A stretch of DNA of 64,000 nucleotides from Lithodes maja (taxonomy: Eukaryota > Arthropoda > Malacostraca > Decapoda > Lithodidae): positions 91,001-155,000 of the forward strand of contig JBAKBP010003167.1 in NCBI GenBank assembly GCA_037953745.1, given 5' to 3'. The notes under the pieces are model-generated. The model worked only from the letters and a program-made list of their open reading frames with translations, searched no databases and was not told the origin of the DNA. Every line of letters begins with the position of its first letter. Position 1 is the first letter of the stretch. This document shows, piece after piece, positions 10,286 through 21,471 of this stretch. The position numbers were made by a program, and so were the translations under genes.

Positions 10286-12763
10286 TGTGAGAAAGTGAGA
10301 GATTGTTTTTTAACGCAACATATTGTAGAGATGACAAGATATAGAGATGGGACGCAGGGGAGTGTACTTGATTTGATTTTTAGCAATGAAGAGGATATAG
10401 TGGAACATGTTAATGTGGATAGCCCTATAGGTCGTAGTGACCATGCCTGTATAAGCTTTAGTTGTAACATTAAATCGGAGAGGGATAATAGAAGCAATAG
10501 AAAAATATACATGTATGATAGAGCAGATTATGAGCTGCTGAGACGGTGTTTGGACATTGACTGGGGGGAATATTTGAACGGTGAAGATGCTGAAGGAATG
10601 TGGAGGAAAATTAGAGTCAAACTGGAGAATGCTGTATCCAAAAGTGTACCAGTAAGGGAATATAAGGATAAAACAAAATTGAGGAAAAGAACTAACCCAG
10701 AATTGCCAATGAAAAGAAAGCTTTGGATATTGATTAGAAGAAAGAAACGATTGTGGGAAAGATTAAAATTGTTAAAAAAGAACAGGGGGTCTAGTATAGA
10801 GGCTAGGGAAGTGGATCTGGAACGCAGACAAATAAACAATAAAATAAGGTGGGAAACAAGGAGGGGGGTGAAGGAGAGGGAGAGAGAGATAGCTAGAAAT
10901 GTGAAGGATAATCCAAAAATATTCTGGAAGTACATTCAGAAAAAGTTAACAAGAAGAGTGGGGATCCCAGAGCTGGTGGGGGGGTTGAATGATGGGAGTA
11001 GAGCGGAGACTGATAAGGAGAAAGCAGAGGTGCTGGGGAAATACTTTCGGGGGGTACTAACAGTGGAGTCGGAGGATGCAGTGCCTACTATTCCCATCAA
11101 ACAGGCACCGGCACTAGAACTAATAGAGTTTTCCCATGCTAGAATAAGAAGGGCTATAGAAAAAATGAATAGAAGTAAGTCACCGGGACCGGATGGGATA
11201 CACCCAAGAATCATAAAGGAAGGAGGGGAGATGTTAGTAGAGCCATTGAAAATGTAATTTGAGGTATCGTTTAATAGAGGACAAATCCCGATGGACTGGA
11301 GAGAGGCGAACATAACCGCTATATTTAAGAAGGGAAAGAGAAATGACCCAGGGAATTATAGACCAGTCAGTTTGACAAGTGTTGTGTGTAAACTAATGGA
11401 AACGGTAATTAGAGAAGGAATAATGGATCATATGAAGTCAAACCAACTTTTCAGTGGGAGACAGTTCGGATTCTTGCCGGGGAGGTCGACGGTACTACAG
11501 CTAATTAAGGTGGTAGATGATTGGATGCAAATTCTAGAAGATGGTGATGCAATAGACGTGGTATATTGCGATTTTATGAAGGCCTTCGATAAGGTCCCAC
11601 ATAAAAGGTTAATAGAGAAAGTTAGAAGCTATAATATAGGGGAGAAATGTGTGAAATGGATAGAAGCCTTCCTGAAAGATCGGAGACAGAGGGTACTGGT
11701 GAATGGAATAGGCTCGGGGTGGAGGGAAATTACAAGTGGGGTACCTCAGGGATCTGTGTTGGGACCACTGCTGTTCGTTATATTTATCAACGACTTGCCT
11801 GAAGTTATAACTAATGGAAGTGAGGTATACCTGTATGCGGATGACACTAAACTGTATAGAAGAGTGAGGAGTAAGGAAGATATGAGTTTGCTTCAAGGAG
11901 ATGTGGAGGGCATGAAGGGATGGTCTGAGCATTCGTTAATGCCCTTTCATCCAAAAAAATGCAAGTGCATGCGGATTGGGACCAGCAAGATAGACAAGGT
12001 AGGATACAGTATGTATGAAGCGATGGAGGAAGTGAGTGCAGAAAAGGATATAGGAGTAGTGATAGACAATAAGTTAAATTTCTCAGAACATTTAGCGGAA
12101 AAGATAAACAATGCCAATAGAATTGTAGGGCTGATAAGGAGGACATTTGTGTCACTTGACGAAGAAATCTTCAGGAATCTATATACAGCGCTGGTTAGGC
12201 CGCACCTGGAATATGCAAACCAGGTGTGGGCTCCATATATGGTAAAGGATATAGAAGCAGTGGAGAAAGTGCAGAGGAGAGCTAGCAAGCTGGTACCAAC
12301 GTTGAAGAACGCGGGCTATGAGCAGAGGTTGAGGACACTGGGGCTTCCGACACTGGCATATAGGAGAAAGAGAGGGGATATGATAGAGACATTTAAGATA
12401 GTGTCAGGAAAGTACGATGAGGATGTGTGTGAAGGTATCTTCTTGATGCGGGAGGGAACAAGAACGAGAGGACACTCTAAGAAAATTTACAAAGAAAGAA
12501 ATAGGCTTGAGAAGGCAAAGAACTCATTTTGTGATAGAGTGGTAAATGAGTGGAACGCACTGCCCCAGTATGTAGTCGATTCCGAATCAATAAGGGAGTT
12601 TGAAAGTAATCTTGATAAAGCATGGGGAAGACAAGATTTGAAGTTTGATTATAAAACAAAAATACAGAATAGTAAAAATGTTGCGTCTGCTACCGCCGCC
12701 GCCAACACCGTGAACGACCGCAGCAGTGCAAGTACTGGTACTGAGCTGGATACACAGGCATAG
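10286..12763 (+). pseudogene. Endonuclease-reverse transcriptase (LINE ORF2) with one in-frame stop
   Basis: The frame begins with the end of an APE-type endonuclease (GSVLDLIFSNEED, then GRSDHACISF with the catalytic SDH). A basic linker follows, then RT: KSPGPDGIHP, NYRPVSLTSV, QFGFLPGRST, FMKAFDKVPH (motif A Asp), GVPQGSVLGPLLF, YLYADDTKL (catalytic YADD), VRPHLEYANQVWAP and WNALPQYVV. A single TAA at 11255-11257 splits it into 368- and 490-codon parts in the same frame; all else is open. It would nick target DNA and copy its RNA into the nick (target-primed reverse transcription). It is dead because the stop and the 5' truncation remove a complete product. Confidence 0.85.
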
Positions 12764-12808
12764 TTTGCCTTTTTCCAGAGGATCTACTGTAAGAAACTGC
12801 AAGAAACT
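10286..12808 (+). mobile_element. CR1-superfamily LINE, 5'-truncated, nearly intact RT
   Basis: The 5' truncation falls inside the endonuclease. The 3' end carries short CTGTAAGAAA-type repeats near 12787-12808, a tail typical of CR1-related elements. A second copy of the same 3' end lies at 24859-25365 with about 98% identity by eye, so the family has moved in the recent past. The clade within the CR1/Jockey superfamily was not resolved. Confidence 0.8.
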
Positions 12809-13273
12809 GTGTCGGACAAAGCAGCGAAATTATGCTGATCAGTTAGGTTAGGCTATACTGTATATGACTGATTTAAAATAAAATCTGTGTGGTAAGTAAT
12901 CTCCTCATAATATGCATTTATAAGAATTCTCCTTAGATAATATGTATTTATTGGATGTATTTGGGGGGAAATGGGGGTCCAAGAAGGGTGAGCCTGGTAC
13001 AACCTAAGTCGATTTCCCAATGAAATCTATGTTAAATAGTACCCACGTAATTGCGGAAGGGGGCCGGTACGACCTAGGCGCGAATACCGGGCGTGCACTG
13101 TAAGCCATATGCTTGTGCATACGTTCGTCTAGTTTGAATTCTGTTTATTTTATTTTTTTATTTGCCCAATAATTATTTGGAAAAGGCTCACCGCTTTACC
13201 GGGTACCGGTATTATAAATAATTTATTAGGGTCAATGCAGGTTTATGAAATTCTTTTACTGTACTCATGTCAT
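12809..13273. repeat. Non-coding, with family A fragment at its right end
   Basis: Nothing coding is seen. From about 13085 the sequence matches family A (GCATACGTTCGTCTAGTTTGAAT, then GGAAAAGGCTCACCGCTTTACCGGGTA and ATTAGGGTCAATG). The inverse of this is at 22870-22935. The Gypsy element inserted into this copy at 13274. Confidence 0.5.
13270..13273. repeat. 4-bp target site duplication TCAT, left
   Basis: TCAT abuts the TG of the LTR here and recurs directly after the CA of the other LTR (21472-21475). A duplication of 4-6 bp is the rule for Ty3/Gypsy integration. Confidence 0.8.
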
Positions 13274-15118
13274 TGTTACGACCGGGCACTCGGGTACACT
13301 AGGGCTCTTACACAGGACTCTAGTATGGCTCGCTGCCACAACGGAAACACACGATCCCAACCCCAGAGTACTGCCAGCCGAACAAAAAACGCCACTACCC
13401 TCCAGAGTTCTATCTGCTATAACGGGGTATACAAGAACTCGGTACTAGCGTTTCACACAACAGACTAATAGCAAGACGGGAGTTATCTAGTCTGGTCAAC
13501 AATCAAACAAAGAAGAAAGTACTACAACACTAAAGAATAGTGTTGGCCGAAGCCGAAGTAATCCACCCTTGAACTAAGAACTTAAGAAGTCCTCCACCCT
13601 CTACTTCGGATCGGCACTATTACGTTACGTTAAACAATAGTCCTCGAGCATCAAGCAAGGAATCTTCTGATAAGTTAGATGCTTCTCGAATACTCATAAG
13701 AAGTAAGTATCGGATTTTGAACAGCAATTTAATGAATAACTCACTGGTAATTAAAGGCTTTAAATTGACATAAGAAGAATTATAAGAATAAGCAATAGGA
13801 TATGGCAAACATTAAGAAGAAGTACTCCGACAATGCACTGGCAATAGCCTACTAAGATTGTGCTCGTGGGCCACTAATCTCTGAAGTAGCTAAGCGTGCC
13901 ACACATGAAATCAATAGTGCTTAAACAATAATATACATAAAGAGAAGCTTCAATACTATGCTGTATCTGCTGGTCGAGCAAAGTCTAGCTGGGATATCTA
14001 AGGTTAAGAGACAATGGCTGAGCAAGCGGCTCGTAGCCTAGCGAGGTCCTTAAGACTGTGCGGCCAAATTACGGTAATTGACGGGATGCTCTCTTGAGAG
14101 ATCCAGATCACTAGTATCTGGTTCTCTCCTGGCGATCCTCTCAAAGTCAAGCAAATGAGATAGCACAGTGTTGGGTGGCACAGGCAAAAGCCCTCACTCG
14201 CAACACAGTGCTAAACTCCCACGGTACACAGTCAGAAAGACCACCTAGGCGTTCCACGTCTCCGTTGCAATTGTACTGGTTCAACCGCAACCTAGTACTC
14301 ATAGGAAATCACAACTCAGAAACCCTATCCCAGTCTAGCATTGCCTAAACCAGCAGAAAACAGGAACATGAATAATCGCACACAGGGAAATGCATATACG
14401 AGTGCAACAAACATCAATCAATCCTATTCTAGTTAACCCTTCCAAAAATAGGCTATCTAACAGGCACTTATCTCGTGAGAACTCAAGCGATAATACTTTG
14501 GCTGACTAAATCTGCACCAAAGGGGTCATGGAGGTTAAACAGGGACGAGAAGAGAAGAAGATAGGCTGTTCAGAGAGTAGAGAAAGTTCACATCAGTCGG
14601 AAGAATATGGATAGTTGCAAGGGATATGAGAAGTCGCTTTGCCTGATGAGTTCTGAAGAATGGTGGCAAGAACCTCTCTTTTTATACTCGGCCCTCTAGC
14701 GGCATATCTCAAACTACTTAAGGACCGCCCACTAGCAATCGTTACGTCATATTCTCTCTCAATCTGGGATCGACAAAGGATTTCCCACGCGCTGAGAGGG
14801 AGGAAGGGAGGAGGGAGGAGGGAGTGAGGCCTACACACCTCGTGGCGCGCTCACTGGCCGTCGTTACATAACTCTCTCTCTCATCATTGTATATAAGTCC
14901 CACACACAATACTTATATCTAATGATATAAAATAGAACTCGTTGACTTAGAAGAAAACAAAATACATAATGATAATACTTATAGTACAACGGTTCACATA
15001 AACTGAGTTAGGAAACTCTACACAGACTACAGCCAAAGTTCCTGCCCTGACGATCCTAGCGAGGGTGGGGCCTGACTGGGCGTTCTGTACAGCATGCTCA
15101 TACTCGACATGCGTCACA
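13274..15118 (-). repeat. 3' LTR (element sense), 1,845 bp
   Basis: It begins TGTGACGC and ends CGTAACA in element sense, the TG...CA ends of retroviral-type LTRs. It is a direct repeat of 19627-21471 at a constant offset of 6,353. The small frames inside (62 and 81 codons) occur in both copies and are incidental. Confidence 0.92.
14679..14686 (-). promoter_or_regulatory. TATA box in the 3' LTR
   Basis: In element sense the LTR reads GAGTATAAAAAGAGAGG here. This is the copy of the U3 promoter in the downstream LTR; the functional one would be at 21032-21039. Confidence 0.5.
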
Positions 15119-15128
15119 CCTCCCCCAA
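15119..15128 (-). promoter_or_regulatory. Polypurine tract
   Basis: In element sense TTGGGGGAGG lies immediately before the TGTGACG of the 3' LTR. This is the expected place and composition for the plus-strand primer of reverse transcription. Confidence 0.8.
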
Positions 15129-15604
15129 GATTTTACTTGCTCAACCCTGAGCTAAAATCTGATATACAGAACCCCATCAAACCCCTCACACCCAGCGACC
15201 GCATGGCACTAAAACAATGCTGAGTTTATCACTAAAACACATCTTATAAAAAAAAAAAATCACATTTCATAACTCCTCCCAACAATAGTAAAAGACATAA
15301 TATCATGCTCCCAGAGCGAGCTTACAGCAGCTCAGCCGTTTGATAGTTCGTGGACTACTCAAACTTTATAGGCTATGACAAACTTATACAATTATCTTCA
15401 TCAAAAAGAAAGAGTTTTTATATGATTTTTATATTTTAATATGTTTTTTTCCGGCTGCACTATAAGGGCAGCCTATTTTCTTCTATACCAAACGCTCAAC
15501 AATCCTGCTTTACGACCCAATACGCTGGGCTACAACCGCGAGCCAACAAGCACCAAGCGCAAAATACTACTCAAACCAAAGCAGGAGGCTACCCGTGTGT
15601 CAAT

Positions 15605-18600
15605 CTACCCAGGATCATATACCCCTGAACGACCACATGCAACCTCGTTGTCACAACCGGCAATATGGCTTATGTCCAGGTTATATACCAATAACCTTAG
15701 TGACCACCTGGTCAGCCTCATATTCCGATTGTGAAACTGGTCCAAGATCTTGAGAGGGTGATGATCTGGGTAAACTACAACGACCGGACCATAGGCTGGA
15801 ACATAGACCTCGAAATGCCCCAGCGCATCATCGTCCTTTTCACTTTCATTCATCAGGTTCTGAAACGTTGCTAGTGCATTCTTAAGTCCGTCAGGCATAA
15901 CATTGCACTGGTAGGTACTCCCGTCCACAACAAAACCACATACCTCTTTAGCACGCTCGGACAAAGTTACAAGCAACGACCACTCACGACATTCCTTATC
16001 CCTCAGACCCTTCGTCCACACGTAATCCAGCTCTGCTTGCACCATAGGCTGTCGAGCAGGATTTATACGGTAGGGAATTAAACTGAGCCTTGCACTATCT
16101 CCAGCCTGCATGTCGGATTCTACCCCGTACATCAGGCCTGGAGAAGCAACAAACATGCGAAAGTACTGCCATAGCCTAGTAAACAACTGCCTTGCACTGT
16201 CTCCACGAACAACATGCCTAGTGCCCTCCCACAACCCAGCCGAGACCGCAGCTTCTAACCTGTAGTCTCCCTCCTTCTCCACCTTCGTCCCTAGAACAGC
16301 CAGGTCATGAGAGGGACAATCAGTACCACCTGTGCAGTCACTCCCACAGTTCATTATTGCTAAGGCTTCCCCGCCGATACCGTACATGCGCACCCCCACA
16401 TTCCTTGTGACGACATCTGCCTGCTCAGCATCACCGCTTTTAGAGACATGGCCAGATACAGTCGGTCTATGGTAGGGCTGTTGCATTAGACTAGAGCAAC
16501 ATTGGGAGGCTATGCGACGACCGGGCACTGCGATACCACAGCCGACCTTACCAATCTGCTCAATGTCCTCCTTTTGACCACCACCCTTGGCAGCCATGGG
16601 TCGACCCTGACCTGGCAACCATGCCAAAGCCTCGTCGCCCACCTTAAACCACCGAAACAACGAGGCTAACGGTCTTTCAACAGTCACGTGACCTGCCCGT
16701 GGAACATCTTGCACCGCCCGAGTTGTGAGACTCAGGGGCTCGGCACGACCAGTGGGGTATGAACCGAGCTGGTGCTGGAGTGCTGCACACTGCTGCTCAG
16801 GCAGGTGCTCTAGCGCTTCCACAGCCACCAGACTCGTGTCCCCCGCCCACTGCTCCGCCGAGACATAACAATCCCTACTCTCCTCCACCTGTGCCCTACT
16901 ACCCCCCTCTCCTTCTCCACCTTGGCCGCGGCAGACCAACGCAGGGACAGTAGGCTGCTCAGGTGGTTGCCTCACAAACTCCTCCAACAGGTTCACATGA
17001 CATGCTTCCCCGTCCTCGTGTTTAATCTCGACAGCACCATTACCACACTTCTGAACTTCCGGATCCTCCAACTGCAGTTTACAAATATCTGAGGGAGCCA
17101 ACCTGTCTAGATGCTTCCGAAGCAACCCAAGTCCTTCCCCAATATCAAACTGAGCAACCCTTTCTTCTCTCCGTGTGCAACGTTGCTGCCTCGGAGTCTC
17201 TTCCGGCCCTACCTCCTCACTAGCTGTGACAGGTCCTGGGGCCTCTCCAGACTCTAACATAGGTGCCAATACTAAATCACCCAGGAGAGCCGCCGAGTCA
17301 AAACTCTTAAAACCAACTCCAGCTTTAGCCTCCTCCTGTTGATCGTTCCTCTGCTGGTCTGAAGACGGAGGACTAGGCTGTGACACTTTATCTGCCCGAG
17401 CTCGGGTGACAACACACGCCATGGGTTGTGCCTGGCACCGCTCGACACACTCTTGCTCTTCCCTACTCACGTCGGCCGTCCTCTCGGCAACGACTAAGGG
17501 TAGAACCTCAGAAGCGGGCATTGCAAAGTCGTTGCCGAGAAGAAGGTCGACGCCCTCCACTGGCAGTTTCTCCACAATCCCGACATCCAATTCACGTGTC
17601 ACACCATCCACCTCCAACTCCAACCGCACCAGCGGGTATGACCGAGTTGCATTAATACCCTGCACCACTACCACCCGAGCCGCATTTATAGGGTAGCCAG
17701 TCAAGTTATTCATCAGAGTCTGGGAAGCACCCGTATCACGCAAGACCTCTACTCCATGCTTGCGCCCCGCCCACATCACGCAACCCCGTCCTCTATGGTC
17801 GCAAAAAACATCCTGAGCAGGGTTCGAGCCTCCCAGGTGCTTCTGCATTGGCTGTGCCTCAGCCTCTGACGAACTGCCCCGGGCAAACTCAGAAAACTTC
17901 GGAGACACACCAATGTTGCAGGCCAAAGACACAGCTGCTGTAGGTGGTTTGCTAGGACAGACTCTTGCAAAGTGCCCCTTTTCATGACAATGATAACACT
18001 CCAACTCCCCTCTGGGCTTCCCTTGGTACTGGGAAGGGCCCGGCCCCTTCTTAAATGGGACGGTGCTAGTCTTGTGGTCAGTCTTGGTATCATAACTCTT
18101 GTACTTGTTTGCATAAGATATATTACTAACTCGGGGGGGTGGGGCGTCACGCCCCTTGTTACCTGCCTCACTACGCTGGGCAGACCCGCACCCACGAATT
18201 AATGATAGCCGGAGGTCAGCCATCTCAGCTGCCTCCTGTAGAGTTTTTGGATTCTTTTCTTTAATAGTTAAAGTCATTTCTGCACCTGTACACTTATAAA
18301 ACTGCTCGAGCAGAAACAGCTCAGTCAACTGTTCGGCCGTCTCAGCTTTCTCAGAACGTGTCCAGTTTGTAAGTGCATCTTTTAAGTCCCGGGCATGTTC
18401 AAGAAAGGTCGCCTCCCTAGTCTTTGTAACACCCCGAAACTTCAATCGATATGTTTCTGATTGCAACTCGTATGCCCGTAGGACAGCTCTCTTCAATTCT
18501 GGGTAGTCAATGCAAGACTCTAAAGGCAGTGCATCATAAGCCTTCAGACCCTTACCCGTAAGTCTGGAGGAGACTAGAGCTGCCCACTTCTCTTCAGGCC

Positions 18601-19444
18601 AATTATGCTCCCTACACTTCTTCTCAAAACGATTAAAAAATTCTGTGACTTCAGTTTCACTAAATGCCGGCACCAATTTGACTAAGTGGGACAAGGACTG
18701 TTCTCTTACTTGGCCCTCACGGCCCATCCGAATCCCTGTCGACTCTGCACGAGTCTTATCTAAATCTATTTGAGCACAATATTTCTCTGAGTCGTACCTA
18801 AGCTCAGCCTCATGCCTCCTGGTCTCATCCTCTTGCCTCCTAACCTCAATCTCATGCCTCCTAGTCTCATTCTCCTGCTTCCTAGACTCAGCCTCAATCT
18901 CCTTCTCCTGCCTCCTAGCCTCAATCTCAATTTTAGCAAGCTCAAGTCTAAATATCATATCTGGAGACAGGCAGGAAGAGGGAGCTGCCACTACTGAAGG
19001 AGGGGGGGCAAGAACTGGGGAACCACCATACGCACCGCCCGAGGGCACTCCAATCTTCCAATTCTCATCCCTCTGTGGGAGGGTGCTAACCTCCGGTACT
19101 TGAGTGGACGGCACTGTGGGAGTCGAGTGAGAGGGGATCTGGGGAGGAACCCCCCCAAACGCCCTCTCCTCCGAAACCCCATGTCGCCCACGCAACACCC
19201 AGGAAATCAGCTCCCCCTTGGACATCCCTCCTACATTGGATAGACCTAAAACCTTGGCTATCAGGTGCAAGCCATAAACATTCACCCCAGTCAGCCTCTC
19301 CTCCGTCACGTGGTACCGCTTACTCACAAAAAGTCTAGCATCCTCCTCACTAGTTACTAACGGCACCTCCTCAAATGGCATCTCTCGCTCCTCGTCAATA
19401 CTAGGGCACGACATACTGAAGTTCACAACAAATTCTCGAGACAA
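15605..19444 (-). CDS. Gypsy-type Gag-protease polyprotein with remnant pol, 1,279 aa
   Basis: Domains in order: an N-terminal region (1-150); a charged coiled coil of E/R/Q repeats (165-225); a retrotransposon Gag fold (about 250-415, with FNRFEKKCREHNWP and LLEQFYKCTG); a CCHC zinc knuckle CYHCHEKGHFARVC (483-496) that would bind RNA; and an aspartic protease with LRDTGASQTL (catalytic Asp570) and LLLGNDF (635-640). A long low-similarity linker follows. Pol is reduced to PYRINPAR (1124-1131), a piece with MPDGLKNALATFQNLMN (1183-1199) and an RNase H end (VVVVYPDHHPLKIL to YNLDISHIAGCDN, 1221-1266). The FxxxDL and YxDD catalytic boxes of RT and the integrase core are absent. The frame is open from Met1; the start was taken as the first ATG, 183 bases from the LTR. 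Gag could form particles, but copying would need help from another element. Confidence 0.85.
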   Translation of the reverse strand: MSREFVVNFSMSCPSIDEEREMPFEEVPLVTSEEDARLFVSKRYHVTEERLTGVNVYGLHLIAKVLGLSNVGGMSKGELISWVLRGRHGVSEERAFGGVPPQIPSHSTPTVPSTQVPEVSTLPQRDENWKIGVPSGGAYGGSPVLAPPPSVVAAPSSCLSPDMIFRLELAKIEIEARRQEKEIEAESRKQENETRRHEIEVRRQEDETRRHEAELRYDSEKYCAQIDLDKTRAESTGIRMGREGQVREQSLSHLVKLVPAFSETEVTEFFNRFEKKCREHNWPEEKWAALVSSRLTGKGLKAYDALPLESCIDYPELKRAVLRAYELQSETYRLKFRGVTKTREATFLEHARDLKDALTNWTRSEKAETAEQLTELFLLEQFYKCTGAEMTLTIKEKNPKTLQEAAEMADLRLSLIRGCGSAQRSEAGNKGRDAPPPRVSNISYANKYKSYDTKTDHKTSTVPFKKGPGPSQYQGKPRGELECYHCHEKGHFARVCPSKPPTAAVSLACNIGVSPKFSEFARGSSSEAEAQPMQKHLGGSNPAQDVFCDHRGRGCVMWAGRKHGVEVLRDTGASQTLMNNLTGYPINAARVVVVQGINATRSYPLVRLELEVDGVTRELDVGIVEKLPVEGVDLLLGNDFAMPASEVLPLVVAERTADVSREEQECVERCQAQPMACVVTRARADKVSQPSPPSSDQQRNDQQEEAKAGVGFKSFDSAALLGDLVLAPMLESGEAPGPVTASEEVGPEETPRQQRCTRREERVAQFDIGEGLGLLRKHLDRLAPSDICKLQLEDPEVQKCGNGAVEIKHEDGEACHVNLLEEFVRQPPEQPTVPALVCRGQGGEGEGGSRAQVEESRDCYVSAEQWAGDTSLVAVEALEHLPEQQCAALQHQLGSYPTGRAEPLSLTTRAVQDVPRAGHVTVERPLASLFRWFKVGDEALAWLPGQGRPMAAKGGGQKEDIEQIGKVGCGIAVPGRRIASQCCSSLMQQPYHRPTVSGHVSKSGDAEQADVVTRNVGVRMYGIGGEALAIMNCGSDCTGGTDCPSHDLAVLGTKVEKEGDYRLEAAVSAGLWEGTRHVVRGDSARQLFTRLWQYFRMFVASPGLMYGVESDMQAGDSARLSLIPYRINPARQPMVQAELDYVWTKGLRDKECREWSLLVTLSERAKEVCGFVVDGSTYQCNVMPDGLKNALATFQNLMNESEKDDDALGHFEVYVPAYGPVVVVYPDHHPLKILDQFHNRNMRLTRWSLRLLVYNLDISHIAGCDNEVACGRSGVYDPG

Positions 19445-19626
19445 AAGTGTTAAACTCCCTTATGTAAGCACTAATTACTAAATTAACTGGAGTCTCTTAA
19501 ATGCTCTCCTAATTGCCTTACAAAAAAAATATTCTTCAATATGTACGCTAAAGTACGAACAAACAAATGTTGTACAACTCTGCAAAAAATTATACTGTTC
19601 ACAAAATCCTAAGCAAGGTCGCCATT
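19445..19626 (-). other. Gypsy leader between 5' LTR and Gag
   Basis: A 182-base untranslated leader in element sense. It starts with the primer-binding site and leads to the Gag ATG. Confidence 0.6.
19607..19624 (-). promoter_or_regulatory. tRNA primer-binding site
   Basis: Two bases after the 5' LTR the element reads TGGCGACCTTGCTTAGGA. The TGG start is complementary to a tRNA CCA end. TGGCGACC resembles the site of 412/mdg1-type elements, which I recall as tRNA-Arg primed; the tRNA assignment is tentative. Confidence 0.65.
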
Positions 19627-21471
19627 TGTTACGACCGGGCACTCGGGTACACTAGGGCTCTTACACAGGACTCTAGTATGGCTCGCTGCCACAACGGAAA
19701 CACACGATCCCAACCCCAGAGTACTGCCAGCCGAACAAAAAACGCCACTACCCTCCAGAGTTCTATCTGCTATAACGGGGTATACAAGAACTCGGTACTA
19801 GCGTTTCACACAACAGACTAATAGCAAGACGGGAGTTATCTAGTCTGGTCAACAATCAAACAAAGAAGAAAGTACTACAACACTAAAGAATAGTGTTGGC
19901 CGAAGCCGAAGTAATCCACCCTTGAACTAAGAACTTAAGAAGTCCTCCACCCTCTACTTCGGATCGGCACTATTACGTTACGTTAAACAATAGTCCTCGA
20001 GCATCAAGCAAGGAATCTTCTGATAAGTTAGATGCTTCTCGAATACTCATAAGAAGTAAGTATCGGATTTTGAACAGCAATTTAATGAATAACTCACTGG
20101 TAATTAAAGGCTTTAAATTGACATAAGAAGAATTATAAGAATAAGCAATAGGATATGGCAAACATTAAGAAGAAGTACTCCGACAATGCACTGGCAATAG
20201 CCTACTAAGATTGTGCTCGTGGGCCACTAATCTCTGAAGTAGCTAAGCGTGCCACACATGAAATCAATAGTGCTTAAACAATAATATACATAAAGAGAAG
20301 CTTCAATACTATGCTGTATCTGCTGGTCGAGCAAAGTCTAGCTGGGATATCTAAGGTTAAGAGACAATGGCTGAGCAAGCGGCTCGTAGCCTAGCGAGGT
20401 CCTTAAGACTGTGCGGCCAAATTACGGTAATTGACGGGATGCTCTCTTGAGAGATCCAGATCACTAGTATCTGGTTCTCTCCTGGCGATCCTCTCAAAGT
20501 CAAGCAAATGAGATAGCACAGTGTTGGGTGGCACAGGCAAAAGCCCTCACTCGCAACACAGTGCTAAACTCCCACGGTACACAGTCAGAAAGACCACCTA
20601 GGCGTTCCACGTCTCCGTTGCAATTGTACTGGTTCAACCGCAACCTAGTACTCATAGGAAATCACAACTCAGAAACCCTATCCCAGTCTAGCATTGCCTA
20701 AACCAGCAGAAAACAGGAACATGAATAATCGCACACAGGGAAATGCATATACGAGTGCAACAAACATCAATCAATCCTATTCTAGTTAACCCTTCCAAAA
20801 ATAGGCTATCTAACAGGCACTTATCTCGTGAGAACTCAAGCGATAATACTTTGGCTGACTAAATCTGCACCAAAGGGGTCATGGAGGTTAAACAGGGACG
20901 AGAAGAGAAGAAGATAGGCTGTTCAGAGAGTAGAGAAAGTTCACATCAGTCGGAAGAATATGGATAGTTGCAAGGGATATGAGAAGTCGCTTTGCCTGAT
21001 GAGTTCTGAAGAATGGTGGCAAGAACCTCTCTTTTTATACTCGGCCCTCTAGCGGCATATCTCAAACTACTTAAGGACCGCCCACTAGCAATCGTTACGT
21101 CATATTCTCTCTCAATCTGGGATCGACAAAGGATTTCCCACGCGCTGAGAGGGAGGAAGGGAGGAGGGAGGAGGGAGTGAGGCCTACACACCTCGTGGCG
21201 CGCTCACTGGCCGTCGTTACATAACTCTCTCTCTCATCATTGTATATAAGTCCCACAAACAATACTTATATCTAATGATATAAAATAGAACTCGTTGACT
21301 TAGAAGAAAACAAAATACATAATGATAATACTTATAGTACAACGGTTCACATAAACTGAGTTAGGAAACTCTACACAGACTACAGCCAAAGTTCCTGCCC
21401 TGACGATCCTAGCGAGGGTGGGGCCTGACTGGGCGTTCTGTACAGCATGCTCATACTCGACATGCGTCACA
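19627..21471 (-). repeat. 5' LTR (element sense), 1,845 bp
   Basis: This is the promoter-bearing LTR. In element sense U3 runs from 21471, with a TATA box at 21032-21039. Transcription would start some 25-30 bases downstream, leaving an R-U5 of about 1.4 kb, long for this class. The sequence is the same as 13274-15118 apart from one seen base. Confidence 0.92.
21032..21039 (-). promoter_or_regulatory. TATA box of the Gypsy promoter
   Basis: TATAAAAA in element sense within GAGTATAAAAAGAGAGG, upstream of the Gag frame. It is the only TATA motif I noted at a sensible place in U3. Confidence 0.55.

Larger units (their letters stand above)
13274..21471 (-). mobile_element. Ty3/Gypsy-type LTR retrotransposon, complete ends, pol-deleted
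   Basis: An 8,198-bp element in minus orientation: LTR, PBS, one 1,279-codon frame, PPT, LTR, all framed by TCAT duplications. The two 1,845-bp LTRs differ at one base that I can see (14905 C against 21258 A), so insertion is recent. The frame is uninterrupted, yet most of RT and integrase is gone. The element therefore cannot copy itself and would need enzymes from a relative. It sits inside a family A repeat. A related LTR stands alone at 54578-56284. Confidence 0.9.

Noticed and set aside
13235..14838. Small frames in the LTR (62, 67, 77 and 81 codons), repeated at 19567-21191
   Set aside because: They occur in both LTRs because the LTRs are identical. They have no family features and one spans the LTR border.
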